NCBI RefSeq assembly: GCF_020103695.1
Contig: NZ_JAHXBF010000020.1
Span: forward strand, 211,571-275,570
Source: Hyalangium versicolor
GTDB taxonomy: Bacteria; Myxococcota; Myxococcia; Myxococcales; Myxococcaceae
Reading direction: 5' to 3'
Length of the DNA stretch: 64,000 nucleotides
The notes below the pieces were generated by a model. The model was not told the origin of the DNA. It was given only the letters and a program-made list of their open reading frames with translations, and searched no databases. A program made the translations under genes and the position numbers. Of the stretch, positions 36,406 through 45,179 are shown one piece after another (within the stretch, counting starts at the first letter, position 1; every line of letters begins with the position of its first letter).

Positions 36406-38454
36406 ATGCGCTTCGTCTGCGACAGCTGCCGCGCGCAGTACATGATCAGCGACGACAAGATTGGCGCCAAGGGCGTCAAGATTCGTTGCAAGAAGTGCGG
36501 CCATGTCATTGTGGTTCGTCCTTCCGGTGCCTCGGCGCCGAAGGACGAGGGAGCTCCGGCAGCGGAAGCCACTGCTGCTGCGAGCAATGGGGCTGCGGGC
36601 TCCAACGCTGCGGGAGGGCTCGCATCGCTGGGGACTCCTCCCGAGGGTGGACTCTTCACGGACGTCGAGGAGGACGAGATCGGCGCGGTGTTCGATCAGG
36701 TCCTCTCGGGTTCGCAGAAGATGCCCGGCGGAGAATCGGCGCGTGAGGCGAAGCCGACCACGCCCGAGGCCGTGCGAAAGCTGGCCGAGGCCGAGGACGA
36801 GCCGGACGAGCCGAAGGCCGAGGCGCCCCCGAACGACTGGTACGTCGCCATCGACGAGAAGCAGGTAGGTCCGCTCTCGGTCGAGAAGGTGAAGGAGCAC
36901 TGGGAGCGTGGCGAGGTGGGGCCGGACAGCCTGTGCTGGCGTCAGGGCTACGGGGACTGGATCCCGCTCTCGGAGGTGAAGGAGCTGGCCTCGGTGCTGT
37001 CGCCGCGTCCGGCCAAGCCGGTCATCGTCGCGCCCTCGCCGGTGTCGACTTCGGTGCCTGCGGTGTCCGCGCCGGTGGAGTCCGCCTTCAGCGCGGGGGC
37101 TGCCCCGAAGAACACGCGTCCCGAGATTCCCGCCGCACCGGCGCTCGGCGTGGAGCCGGTGTCGTCGGGCTGGAAGCCGTCGGCGGCGAGCGTGCTCGCC
37201 TCGCTGGTGAAGGAGGAGAATGAGGCGCTGTCCAAGCCGCCTCCGAAGCCTGCGGCCGAGGAGAAGCAGGCGCCGGGGCTGCTTGATCTGCCGCCTCCGG
37301 AGCCCGCGCCGGCTCCTGCCCGGGCGTCGCCGATGATGGCAGCCGCGGCCGAGCCGATGCGTGCGCCGCAGCCTGCGGCCATGCCGTATGCGCCTTCGCC
37401 CGCGCCTGCGTATGCGCAGCCTGCGCCTGCATACGCGCAGCCCGCGCCTGCATACGCGGGGTACCCGCAGCCTTCATACCCGGGCTATCCGCCGGCGGCG
37501 GGAGCTGGGCAGCAGGGTGGGGGCAACAAGACGGTCATGATCGCGGGGATTGCGGTAGCGGTCGTGGCATTGCTGGGAGTGGGTGGGTTCCTGGTCTTCG
37601 GGCGGTCTCCTCCGCCGGCCGAGCCGGTGGCCGTGGCGGACGCGAGGCCCACTCCGCCGGCGCCAGCACCGACACCTGTTTCGCCTCCTCCAGAGGTGAA
37701 GGCGCAGCCTGCGGCGAATCCAGCGACGCCACCGCCTGCGGCTGCGCAGGGCACGACGCCGGGGGCTCCGGGGACGGCTGCTGCTCCTGGGACGCCGGCT
37801 GCTCCTGGGACGCAGCCTGGGGCGACGACGCCTCCGGCGGTTGCGGCGGCGACGCCTGCTCCGACTCCGGTCACTCCGCCTGCGACGACCCCGACTCCGC
37901 CTCCCGCGACGGCCGAGGCCACGAAGCCGAACTCGGGCACTCGCACCGAGCGGCCTGGCTCGTCTTCGCGTCCGTCCTCCAGCAGCCGGCAGGAGTCCAA
38001 GACCGAGGCGGTGGCCAAGCCCGAGCCGGCCACGAAGAAGTCGGATGACGGTCTGGACGACGATTTCGACGATCTCTTCGGGAAGAAGGAGAAGAAGGAG
38101 ACGAAGTCGAACAGCGGCTCGTCGTCTTCCGTGTACATCCCGCCCGAACCTGGGAGTGGCAGCAATGTCCAGGACAAGCTGGGTCAGTCAGACATCATGG
38201 CGGTGGTGGTGGCGAACAAGCCAGCCATCATGAAGTGCGTGGGCGAGCAGAGGAAGCGCGACCCGGACATTTCAGGCAAGCTGGTGATGCACTGGACAAT
38301 CCAGACAAGCGGGAAAACGTCGGGTGTGAGTGTGGTTTCGGACGAGTTCAAGAAAACCTATATGGCGAGCTGCATCACGGGGCTCATCAAGGGATGGACC
38401 TTCCCGAAGCACAAGAAGCAGGGCGACCCCATCGATTTTCCCTTCACCTTTTAG
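36406..38454 (+). CDS. gltJ: GltJ (AgmX): zinc-ribbon/GYF/TonB gliding protein
   Basis: 682 residues spanning the inner membrane. Residues 1-36 are an MJ0042-type zinc ribbon with Cys5, Cys8, Cys28 and Cys31. A GYF_2 domain follows at about 142-195 (NDWYVAIDEKQVGPLS...WRQGYGDWIPL), then a Pro/Ala linker with YAQPAPA repeats. One transmembrane helix lies at about 379-400, then a Pro/Ala-rich periplasmic linker and a C-terminal TonB-like AgmX domain (583-682) with Cys611 and Cys656, related to that of GltG. In Myxococcus the zinc ribbon contacts MglA-GTP and the GYF domain MglB, which controls focal-adhesion assembly and release. The ATG at 36406 begins exactly at the zinc ribbon. Confidence 0.92.
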   Translation: MRFVCDSCRAQYMISDDKIGAKGVKIRCKKCGHVIVVRPSGASAPKDEGAPAAEATAAASNGAAGSNAAGGLASLGTPPEGGLFTDVEEDEIGAVFDQVLSGSQKMPGGESAREAKPTTPEAVRKLAEAEDEPDEPKAEAPPNDWYVAIDEKQVGPLSVEKVKEHWERGEVGPDSLCWRQGYGDWIPLSEVKELASVLSPRPAKPVIVAPSPVSTSVPAVSAPVESAFSAGAAPKNTRPEIPAAPALGVEPVSSGWKPSAASVLASLVKEENEALSKPPPKPAAEEKQAPGLLDLPPPEPAPAPARASPMMAAAAEPMRAPQPAAMPYAPSPAPAYAQPAPAYAQPAPAYAGYPQPSYPGYPPAAGAGQQGGGNKTVMIAGIAVAVVALLGVGGFLVFGRSPPPAEPVAVADARPTPPAPAPTPVSPPPEVKAQPAANPATPPPAAAQGTTPGAPGTAAAPGTPAAPGTQPGATTPPAVAAATPAPTPVTPPATTPTPPPATAEATKPNSGTRTERPGSSSRPSSSSRQESKTEAVAKPEPATKKSDDGLDDDFDDLFGKKEKKETKSNSGSSSSVYIPPEPGSGSNVQDKLGQSDIMAVVVANKPAIMKCVGEQRKRDPDISGKLVMHWTIQTSGKTSGVSVVSDEFKKTYMASCITGLIKGWTFPKHKKQGDPIDFPFTF

Positions 38455-38469
38455 TGTGAGAAGTGTGTG

Positions 38470-38519
38470 AGCGGACGGTGTCGCGGCGATGAAAAATGCC
38501 GCGGTGCTGTCCGCTTTTT
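38470..38519 (+). terminator. intrinsic terminator after gltJ
   Basis: AGCGGAC (38470-38476) pairs with GTCCGCT (38509-38515), with an inner CGCGGC/GCCGCG stem, followed by T at 38515-38519. It closes the gliding cluster 15 bases after the gltJ stop. Confidence 0.85.
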
Positions 38520-38570
38520 CACGTGCTGAATTTCTCAATAGGACTCTCGTCGAGGGTGCGTCGACATTCG

Positions 38571-38599
38571 TTGACACATCCAGACAGGCGGGGCTAAAG
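38571..38599 (+). promoter_or_regulatory. promoter of the Cys-rich lipoprotein gene
   Basis: A consensus TTGACA (38571-38576) is followed after 17 bases by CTAAAG (38594-38599), a poor -10 box. It lies 84 bases before the ATG at 38683. Confidence 0.4.
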
Positions 38600-38682
38600 C
38601 CAGCCTCGCTCGCAAGGATGGATGGAGGGGGCTTGTGAGGCCGGAAGCCCCATGCGAGAGGCACCCAAGGAGGAAGTCCAGC

Positions 38683-39651
38683 ATGCAGCTTCGGAATACG
38701 GTGATGATGCTCACGGCGCTGAGCGCCCTGAGCGTGGTGATGACGGCTTGCGGTGACGATACGACGACGAGCACCTCGTGCTCGTCAGACGCGGACTGCA
38801 GTGGGACTGAGGATGTGTGCCACCCGACTGGGAAGTTCTGTGTCCAGTCGTGTACGGCGGCAGCGGATTGTCCCGCAACGGAGAAGACGTGCGCGCCGTT
38901 CACGGGGGCGAGCAAGAACATCTGCCAGTGCTCGACGGACCAGCTGTGCAACGGAGTGGGGAGCACGTCGACCGACCTGGTCTGCTCGACTGTGGACAAG
39001 GTGTGCGTGGAGCGGTGCACCTCGGACGCCTCCTGTGGAACGGGCCGGACCTGTAACACGGGAACGGGCCAGTGCTCGGCGAGTGGTCCGAAGGCCTGCA
39101 CCCCGGCCTGCACCGGCAACCAGGTGTGCGATACCAGCACGGGCACCTGTGTGAACAATGGTGCGACCTGCAGCGGCGAGGGGCAGTCGACGTGCGCCTA
39201 CGGCTCGCAGTACTGCGGCTCGGGCACCTGCCAGGCGCTCCCGGCTCCTACCTGCCAGAACTACACGAACTTCACGAACAAGAGCTCGCTCGGCACCACG
39301 GGGACGATCATCTACAAGGCCACGGTGGATAGCTCGACGACTGACACCGCGTACTGCGGCAGCACCAATCCCAAGCGCGTGAAGATCGCGCTCTCCGCGT
39401 ACTCGAGCACCCCCTTCCCGCAGACGAAGCAGGAACTCAGTGGCTTCTTCTACGTGGTCGTCGAAGGAACGCAGGACGACGCTGTCAAGTCTGTGAGCAC
39501 CTCGGCTGGCAACTATACGGTCTCGGGGACGAACCGCGAGCGTGCGGAGATCGTGTACAGCCTCTGCCGCCCGGCCAACAGCACGACCACCTCAACGGGC
39601 TTCTACTTCGTCAACGGCAACTTCCTCTGCTTCCAGGCTGACTACCTCTAG
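38683..39651 (+). CDS. cysteine-rich lipoprotein
   Basis: 322 residues with an excellent AAGGAGG before the ATG. The signal ends in the lipobox VMTAC (Cys23), followed by GDDTTTSTS, so it is probably a surface or outer-membrane lipoprotein. Residues 30-210 contain about 30 Cys in short units of the type DADCSGTEDVCHPTGKFCV, which resemble the disulfide-rich 'EB/dickkopf-like' modules common in myxobacterial lipoproteins. The last 110 residues are a beta-rich domain. The gene has its own promoter and terminator, so it is monocistronic. The function is unknown; surface binding is a guess. Confidence 0.75.
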   Translation: MQLRNTVMMLTALSALSVVMTACGDDTTTSTSCSSDADCSGTEDVCHPTGKFCVQSCTAAADCPATEKTCAPFTGASKNICQCSTDQLCNGVGSTSTDLVCSTVDKVCVERCTSDASCGTGRTCNTGTGQCSASGPKACTPACTGNQVCDTSTGTCVNNGATCSGEGQSTCAYGSQYCGSGTCQALPAPTCQNYTNFTNKSSLGTTGTIIYKATVDSSTTDTAYCGSTNPKRVKIALSAYSSTPFPQTKQELSGFFYVVVEGTQDDAVKSVSTSAGNYTVSGTNRERAEIVYSLCRPANSTTTSTGFYFVNGNFLCFQADYL

Positions 39652-39681
39652 TCCTGGATTCAGTTGACGCCGTCTTGTTTC

Positions 39682-39720
39682 ACGACCCTGTCTGGCTTCA
39701 CGCCAGGCAGGGTTGTTTTA
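39682..39720 (+). terminator. intrinsic terminator of the Cys-rich lipoprotein gene
   Basis: A 14-bp stem (39682-39695 with 39703-39716, two G-T pairs), a 7-base loop and TTTT beginning at 39716. Confidence 0.85.
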
Positions 39721-39866
39721 TATGGTGTGTGGAAGCATGCGTGTCGTCTCTACCATGCCCTGGTAGGGTAGCGAACTCGCGGTAATTCATGGTGAATGTG
39801 GCAGCCGGGTGCGCGTCTTTCTTGGTGCGCGCACGGGAATCCCGGCGGCCTTCAAAAGGAGAGTCC

Positions 39867-40367
39867 ATGCTGTCTTCGAAGCTGATGCGGGCCTTGACCC
39901 TGGGTCTGAGCCTTGCTGGTACTGTAGCGTTTGCTGGGGATGCCACGGGGAAGTCCGCAGCGTCCACCCAGCTCGCCTGCCCCTCGGGGACCAAGCAAAT
40001 TGGGACTCCGGAGGAGGGCCTGTACTGCCGTAAGTCGGTGTCCGTGAACGGCCTCAACTTCGCTCACGGCCCAGCCGTCTCCTACTTCTCCAACGGACAG
40101 AAGCGCTACGAGGGGCAGTACTTCGAGGGCTTCCGCACGGGCACGTGGGTCTTCTACGACGAGTCCGGCAAGGAGACGGGGCGCACGGAGTTCAGCGGCA
40201 ACAGCTACCACGGCAAGCGGGTGCAGTACTTCGCCAACGGCAAGCCGCGTCTCGTCGAGGAGTACGTGAACGGCAAGCGGCACGGCCTGACTCAGGAGTT
40301 CTCCGAGGACGGCAAGTTGGTTCGCGAGGCGCAGTACCGCGACGACAGGCTGGCCGACGCCAAGTAG
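39867..40367 (+). CDS. exported MORN-repeat protein (YwqK-like)
   Basis: 166 residues. AAAGGAGAG before the ATG and a signal peptide ending VAFA show export to the periplasm or cell surface. The mature part has four repeats of about 23 residues with the MORN_2 pattern (YFSNGQKRYEGQYFEGFRTGTWVFYD, YFANGKPRLVEEYVNGKRHG), as in antitoxin-like YwqK proteins. Such repeats form beta-hairpin sheets and probably bind another protein or membrane. No toxin gene is beside it. It has its own terminator. Confidence 0.8.
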   Translation: MLSSKLMRALTLGLSLAGTVAFAGDATGKSAASTQLACPSGTKQIGTPEEGLYCRKSVSVNGLNFAHGPAVSYFSNGQKRYEGQYFEGFRTGTWVFYDESGKETGRTEFSGNSYHGKRVQYFANGKPRLVEEYVNGKRHGLTQEFSEDGKLVREAQYRDDRLADAK

Positions 40368-40390
40368 CTCTCCTGGTCCCTGTAGTGCCG

Positions 40391-40428
40391 AGGGCCCCCC
40401 TCTATGCGGAAGGGGGCCCTTTCTTTTT
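40391..40428 (+). terminator. intrinsic terminator of the MORN gene
   Basis: AGGGCCCCC (40391-40399) pairs with GGGGGCCCT (40412-40420), followed by TTCTTTTT. Confidence 0.85.
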
Positions 40429-40472
40429 CCCTGCGTTGCTCTTGGCCTGGGGGCTCGGCTAGAAGCGCCGTC

Positions 40473-41573
40473 GTGAAGGCCGCGTCGCTTGTCCCACAAC
40501 TTCCAGATCTTCCCCTCTGCACCGTCGCGGAGATGGGCCTGCGCGAGCTGGAGCGTCTCCGCCTCATCCTGAGGGGCGGATCGGTCATCGACTGGCGGCG
40601 CATGCACTTCCAGTCCCGCGACGAGGTGGACCACTTCCTCAGGCTCTGTCAGCTGGACACCTCACGCCCAGACGACGAAACCTGGGCGCGCATGGTTCTT
40701 GCCGACGCCGTGGAGTACCTCCGGAAGACCTTCGACTACCGGGTCGCGGATGCGGTCGCCAGCCCTGCTGAGATCCACGATCTCTTTCTCTATGCCTCGG
40801 GTGCCAAGGGCCTGCCCAAGTACCGCCGTATCGCCTGCATTGTTTTGAAGGTCATGCACGTCATCCAGCACATCGAAGGTCGGGACCTGCTCTTCCGGTT
40901 GCCCGTCTCCGAGGCGGATCTGGCCGAGTTGGTGACGGCAAAGGTGATGGGGGTTGCGCAGGAAATGGATGCGCGAGGACTTCCGGTCGTTGAGTTCGCG
41001 CATTCCATCAAGACACGCGACTCGTTGGTCACCAAGCTGATCGCGAAAAAGGAAACCGTGGCAGCACAGGTCTACGACCGGACGCGGTTCCGAATCATTA
41101 CCAAAGATCGGAGCGATATCCTTCCTACGCTCTATTTTTTGACCCAGCGCTTGTTCCCCTTCAACTTCGTCGTCCCTGGGCAGACGGAGAACTCGCTCAT
41201 CTCCTTCAAGTCTGTCCTCGCGGACTACCCCCACTTCGAGCAGTTCGCCGCGCAGTTGCATCTGGATCGTGACTACGAGGATCGTGAGGACCACGGCGGC
41301 AATCAATTCTCGGGTAGCACCTATCGGGCGCTCAACTTCATCGTAGATATGCCTTTGCGGATGGATGCATTTCTCCCTCCTCCCGAAGAGGACCAGCGCT
41401 CGCGGAAGAGTCGCCTCGTCTTCACCCTGGTGGAGTTCCAGATCATGGACGAGCAGACAGCCCGTATGAACGAGGAGGGAGAGAATGCCCACAAACTCTA
41501 CAAACGGCGGCAAAAGCGCCGTGTGCTACGCCGACTTGCTCGTGGCCTTGTAGTCCCCAAGCGCAAGGGCTGA
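40473..41573 (+). CDS. TIGR04552-like protein; divergent RelA/SpoT-fold nucleotidyltransferase candidate
   Basis: 366 residues, cytoplasmic. I recognise the overall type as the myxobacterial TIGR04552 family. The C-terminal half lines up by eye with the (p)ppGpp-synthetase fold: Lys180-Ser184-Lys188 at the K-x3-S-x3-K spacing of the RelA ATP-binding helix; Asp202 in YDRTRFRII, as in D-x-x-(G/A)-x-RI; STYRALNFIV (Tyr284), as in Y-(Q/R)-S-L-H; Glu321 in LVEFQI, as in EVQIRT; and AHKLYK (His340, Lys344), as in AHWKYK. The usual YxSLH His is Asn here. The N-terminal 170 residues are helical and unassigned. The start is GTG 40473; an ATG at 40533 is possible. It may be an alarmone synthetase, a tRNA/nucleotide-modifying toxin relative or an inactive sensor. 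Confidence 0.6.
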   Translation: MKAASLVPQLPDLPLCTVAEMGLRELERLRLILRGGSVIDWRRMHFQSRDEVDHFLRLCQLDTSRPDDETWARMVLADAVEYLRKTFDYRVADAVASPAEIHDLFLYASGAKGLPKYRRIACIVLKVMHVIQHIEGRDLLFRLPVSEADLAELVTAKVMGVAQEMDARGLPVVEFAHSIKTRDSLVTKLIAKKETVAAQVYDRTRFRIITKDRSDILPTLYFLTQRLFPFNFVVPGQTENSLISFKSVLADYPHFEQFAAQLHLDRDYEDREDHGGNQFSGSTYRALNFIVDMPLRMDAFLPPPEEDQRSRKSRLVFTLVEFQIMDEQTARMNEEGENAHKLYKRRQKRRVLRRLARGLVVPKRKG

Positions 41574-41603
41574 AGTGGTCTCAATCCCTTCATCATAAGC
41601 TCG

Positions 41604-41630
41604 CTCCCTTGCACGTCGACGCTCAGGGAG
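41604..41630. terminator. hairpin between convergent genes
   Basis: CTCCCT (41604-41609) pairs with AGGGAG (41625-41630) around a 15-base loop. There is no U-run. It lies between two convergent stop codons and is at most a weak terminator. Confidence 0.25.
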
Positions 41631-41658
41631 AGGCGCGATACGACGCAATGTCGCAGAG

Positions 41659-42993
41659 TCACGGGTGCTCGTAGGTGATTTCGAGTTCCGCTAGTTTTGG
41701 GGTTTGTGAGACGTATGAATATATTGCGTCACGACGACCGTCGTTATCGCTCGGCGTGTTGAATCGGATCCTGAACTGAGACCTCTTGGTGTTTCGGTTG
41801 ATCCTTGCGGACCAGTCAAGTGCCACAAATGAGGTCACGTCGAATACTTCGACCGACTTCAGGATATCGATCGTAATAATGATGGGAGGGCTCACAGCAG
41901 ATGACTCATATTGAATCCTTGCATCGAGATTCACTGATTCCGTGCTGGAATATGCAATGCTCTCGCCAATATACACTCGCTCAAGGAGTGGTGTGCCCAG
42001 ATCGATAAAGGGGTCGCCGGTCATGCCGGTGACATACCATTTGAGCGTGGAGCCAGTAATGGCTGTCAATTCCTCTGGCAATGCATCAAGTTTGAAGCCA
42101 ATAAGGAGGCGAGACTGGGTATTGTCGCTCAAGTCGCCAACGGCTTCCGAATCATAAGCAAGGTGATTTCGCCAGTAGTCTGGGGCTGAAGCGGAGCCGC
42201 TTGTTCCGGGATCGAAGTCGACAGTAATAGTGCTCTTGCGGATGGTGTGGAAAGTGGCCGTCCAGGTGCTATCCAGGGAATTGGCGGATAGATCATTGGC
42301 CGCTGCGGTGACACTCCATGTCACGTCGGTGTCGTAGGGAAAGTCAGTGTCCGGATTGAATGTCATCTCGGTTCCTGCTGCATTCCAAGCGAAGACCCCC
42401 GAGGTGAAGCCTAGCGGCGAGGTGATGGCGAAGGCTGACTGCGCGGAAGCTTTGTCCATGGGTTCGGAGAACGCCACGGTAATGATGGCATTTCGGGCCA
42501 CCCCGATCGCTGCAGAGGTCGGGTTAGATTTGAGAATCGTCGGAGGCGTGGTGTCCGGAGCGGGCCCTGTCGTGCTGAAGGAGAATACCGTCCGTTCCGT
42601 GAGCGCGTTTCCTGCGAAGTCCTTTCCTTCGACGACGAGCGTGTAGGTGGTGTTCTCTGTGAGCAGTGCTGTCGGTTGCAGCGAGAGTTGAGTGTTCCCG
42701 TTCGCCCAGGTTGAACTGCCGAGCGTCACGCTCGGGGTGATGCTGACCTGTACGCTGCTCGCACTCATTGGTTCAGAGAACGTGAGGATGAGCAGGGTGC
42801 TTGTGGCGACCTGGGTCGAGCCGTGGAGGGGAGTTATCTGGGTGAGGGTCGGGGGCGTGGTGTCGGTCGGAACTCCCGAATCCGGTTGCGAGCCCCCATC
42901 GGGTGTTTCGGGGCTCTCCACCTCGGGAATATCGATGCAGGCGGAGATCAACACCGCCAGGACCAGCGGGACGATACGATTGAATGAGGACAT
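41659..42993 (-). CDS. lipoprotein with two bacterial Ig-like domains
   Basis: 444 residues. GGAGAAG before the ATG, a signal peptide and the lipobox LISAC (Cys20) show a lipoprotein. Two Big_5/SbsA-type Ig-like domains follow (about 45-140 and 150-250), each starting DTTPPT and containing a 'FSEPM' motif typical of the family. The last 180 residues form a beta-rich domain reminiscent of DNRLRE-type modules in secreted myxobacterial proteins. Codon use in the second half is visibly less GC-rich than in neighbours, suggesting later acquisition or weaker selection. It is likely displayed on the surface; the ligand is unknown. Confidence 0.75.
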   Translation of the reverse strand: MSSFNRIVPLVLAVLISACIDIPEVESPETPDGGSQPDSGVPTDTTPPTLTQITPLHGSTQVATSTLLILTFSEPMSASSVQVSITPSVTLGSSTWANGNTQLSLQPTALLTENTTYTLVVEGKDFAGNALTERTVFSFSTTGPAPDTTPPTILKSNPTSAAIGVARNAIITVAFSEPMDKASAQSAFAITSPLGFTSGVFAWNAAGTEMTFNPDTDFPYDTDVTWSVTAAANDLSANSLDSTWTATFHTIRKSTITVDFDPGTSGSASAPDYWRNHLAYDSEAVGDLSDNTQSRLLIGFKLDALPEELTAITGSTLKWYVTGMTGDPFIDLGTPLLERVYIGESIAYSSTESVNLDARIQYESSAVSPPIIITIDILKSVEVFDVTSFVALDWSARINRNTKRSQFRIRFNTPSDNDGRRDAIYSYVSQTPKLAELEITYEHP

Positions 42994-43113
42994 GCCGCTT
43001 CTCCAAAGCAAAAGGCGTTCCATGGTCCTGCGCGGACACGCCTTGCGCTCAAATAGCAGGAGAAAAGACGGTTCTGCCCTCGAATGCCAGTGGCTTTCCC
43101 CGGAGGCTCGCGG

Positions 43114-43164
43114 GCACACCGTCCACGCTCTTGGACTCAGAATCCCGGCGGAGAGACGGTGTGC
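43114..43164. repeat. 10-bp inverted repeat downstream of ffh
   Basis: GCACACCGTC (43114-43123) and GACGGTGTGC (43155-43164) can pair around a 31-base loop. They lie between the ffh stop (43186) and the lipoprotein start (42993), both on the minus strand. The repeat may be an ffh 3' structure; no U-run follows. Confidence 0.4.
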
Positions 43165-43185
43165 TCCTGGCAGAGCAGGGGAGGG

Positions 43186-44823
43186 CTACTTCTTCTTCCG
43201 GTTCTTCTTCCGGTTCGCCTTCTCGCGCTTGCGGCGCTCCTTGATGGCATCCCGATCCTCGGGCTTGCCTGTGGCCGAGGGTGGCGCGTAGCCCATCAAC
43301 CGGGCCTTCGCCATCGCCGCCTGGCTCATCGGAGGCGTGTAGCCCGGCGCGATCTGGGGCATCTGCATGGGCATTCCTCCGCCCATGCTCCCCAGGGCCT
43401 GCTGCATCATCTTGTCCTTCCCCATGATGCTCGACAGGTCCATGTTCTTCAGCTGCGACAGCTGCCCCAACTGCTTGAACCCCGGGATTCGCCCCAGCAG
43501 GCCCGGGTTCTGGCCGATGGTCCCCATCACCTGCTGCATCATCCCGAACTTCTGCAGCAGCTCGCGCACGTCTTCCACCTTGCGGCCACTGCCCTTGGCG
43601 ATGCGCTCCACCCGGCTCTGGTTGATCAGATCCGGACGCAGGCGCTCCTTCTCCGTCATCGAGTCGTACATCGCCTCGATCTTCGTCAGCTCCTTCTCGT
43701 CCGGGTTCAGCTGATCCGTCAGGTCCCCGAACAGCGGGAACTTCTCCAGCAGATCCTTCAGCGGCCCCATCCGCCGCACCATCCGGATCTGCTCCACGAA
43801 GTCCTTCATCGAGAAGTTGCCCGACAGGAGCTTGAGCGCATCCTCCTCGGCCTTCTTCTCGTCGACGACCTTCTCGAAGTCCTTCATCAGGCCGACGATG
43901 TCGCCGAAGCCCAGGATGCGGCCCGCCAACCCGTCCGGACGGAACTCCTCCAGCTTGTCCATCCCCTCGCCCATGCCGAGGAACTTGATGGGCTTGCCCG
44001 TCACCTCCTTGATGGACAACGCCGCGCCACCACGCGCGTCACCGTCCAGCTTCGTCAGGATGAAGCCGTCCAGCGTCAACCGCCGATCGAACTCGGCCGC
44101 CGTGCGCACCGCGTCCTGGCCAATCATCGCGTCGCAGACCAGCAGGATGTTGTCCGGGTGCACCTTGCCCTTGATGGACTCCAGCTCCGCCATCAGCGCT
44201 TCGTCGATGGCGAGCCGGCCCGCGGTGTCGATGAGCACCACGTCGCACTTCTGGTCCCTCGCCGCCGCATATCCGCGCGCGGCCAGCTCCGGTGGCGGCA
44301 CATTCGGCTCGAAGTACACCGGCACCTTCAACCGCTCGCCCAGCACCTTGAGCTGGTCCACGGCGGCCGGACGGTAGATGTCCGCGGCCACCAGCAGCGG
44401 CTTGCGCCCCTCCTGGAGGAGCTTGTTGGCCAGCTTGCCCGTGGTCGTCGTCTTACCCGAACCCTGCAGACCCACCATCATGATGCCGCTCAGTTGCCCC
44501 TTGGGCTTGAGCTTGATGCTGGTGTCCACCGGCCCCATCAGGGCCTCGAGCTCGTCGTGGCAGATCTTCACGAAGTAGTCCGCCGGGCTCACCTTGCGCT
44601 TCTGGCCCGACTTGTCCGTGATCGTCGTCTGCACCACTTCGCCCACTGTCTTCTCACGGACACGGGCGACGAACTTCTTCACGACATCGAAGGCCACGTC
44701 GGCCTCGAGCAGGGAGACGCGGATATCGCGGAGGGATTCGTCCACCACGTCCTGCGTGAGCTCGCTCTTGCCGGCGAGGCGGTTCTTGGCGGAACGGAAG
44801 CCCTTGGTGACTGTCTCGAGCAT
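43186..44823 (-). CDS. ffh: signal recognition particle GTPase Ffh (SRP54)
   Basis: 545 residues. The N domain (1-85) and the G domain have P-loop GLQGSGKTTTT at 118-128, the DTAGR motif and the TKLDGDARGGAAL motif that marks SRP GTPases. The C-terminal M domain (from about 325) has Met-rich helices (FGMMQQVMG, MMQQALGSMGGGMPMQM) that bind signal sequences and 4.5S RNA. Ffh delivers nascent membrane and secreted proteins to FtsY at the membrane. It is longer than the usual 450-480 residues because of a Met/Pro-rich insert and a basic RKREKANRKKNRKKK tail. The gene is essential and housekeeping, and is not coupled to its neighbours. Confidence 0.97.
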   Translation of the reverse strand: MLETVTKGFRSAKNRLAGKSELTQDVVDESLRDIRVSLLEADVAFDVVKKFVARVREKTVGEVVQTTITDKSGQKRKVSPADYFVKICHDELEALMGPVDTSIKLKPKGQLSGIMMVGLQGSGKTTTTGKLANKLLQEGRKPLLVAADIYRPAAVDQLKVLGERLKVPVYFEPNVPPPELAARGYAAARDQKCDVVLIDTAGRLAIDEALMAELESIKGKVHPDNILLVCDAMIGQDAVRTAAEFDRRLTLDGFILTKLDGDARGGAALSIKEVTGKPIKFLGMGEGMDKLEEFRPDGLAGRILGFGDIVGLMKDFEKVVDEKKAEEDALKLLSGNFSMKDFVEQIRMVRRMGPLKDLLEKFPLFGDLTDQLNPDEKELTKIEAMYDSMTEKERLRPDLINQSRVERIAKGSGRKVEDVRELLQKFGMMQQVMGTIGQNPGLLGRIPGFKQLGQLSQLKNMDLSSIMGKDKMMQQALGSMGGGMPMQMPQIAPGYTPPMSQAAMAKARLMGYAPPSATGKPEDRDAIKERRKREKANRKKNRKKK

Positions 44824-44923
44824 GGCGGGCGCTTTATACCAAGGGCGGGCCGGAATCGACCGTTGAGCGCATTGCGGCCGTCCAGCAGTTGAGAGAAGGT
44901 CCCGACACCGGGCAGGTGCTCGG

Positions 44924-45009
44924 GCACGAGTGGCGAAATTGGTAGACGCAGCGGACTTAAAATCCGCTGGCCTGAAAGGGCCGTCCGGGTTCGATCCCCG
45001 GCTCGTGCA
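44924..45009 (+). tRNA. tRNA-Leu (anticodon UAA)
   Basis: An 86-base cloverleaf. The acceptor stem GCACGAG (44924-44930) pairs with CTCGTGC (45002-45008), with discriminator A at 45009. The anticodon stem GCGGA/TCCGC has loop CTTAAAA with anticodon TAA at 44958-44960. A long variable arm, typical of leucine tRNAs, and the T arm GGGTTCGATCCCC are present. CCA is not encoded. Confidence 0.96.
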
Positions 45010-45074
45010 TGCTTAACCGCTGGAGGTTACTGGGAAATTCGCTCTTCCCCCGCCCAGTGAGACCCCCAGTGTGT

Positions 45075-45179
45075 CCCTCGCGTGGCCAGGCGGCTGGCGA
45101 ACGTATGCCAGCCGATGGGCCGCAAGCCCGCCCGCTTGCAGGCCCGGAGGAAGGCGCTTCGGCAGGCGTCCAGACGTTC
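45075..45179 (-). pseudogene. tyrosine-recombinase remnant beside tRNA-Leu
   Basis: The minus-strand translation ERLDACRSAFLRACKRAG, LRPIGWHTFASRLATRG closely resembles the box II region of phage-type integrases, which normally reads GWHTLRHTFASHL. The segment holding the catalytic His-x-x-Arg-His has lost four residues, and no intact frame continues on either side. It points toward the tRNA-Leu 3' end 65 bases away, the same geometry as the intact integrase at tRNA-Arg. It is a scar of an older insertion. Confidence 0.6.
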
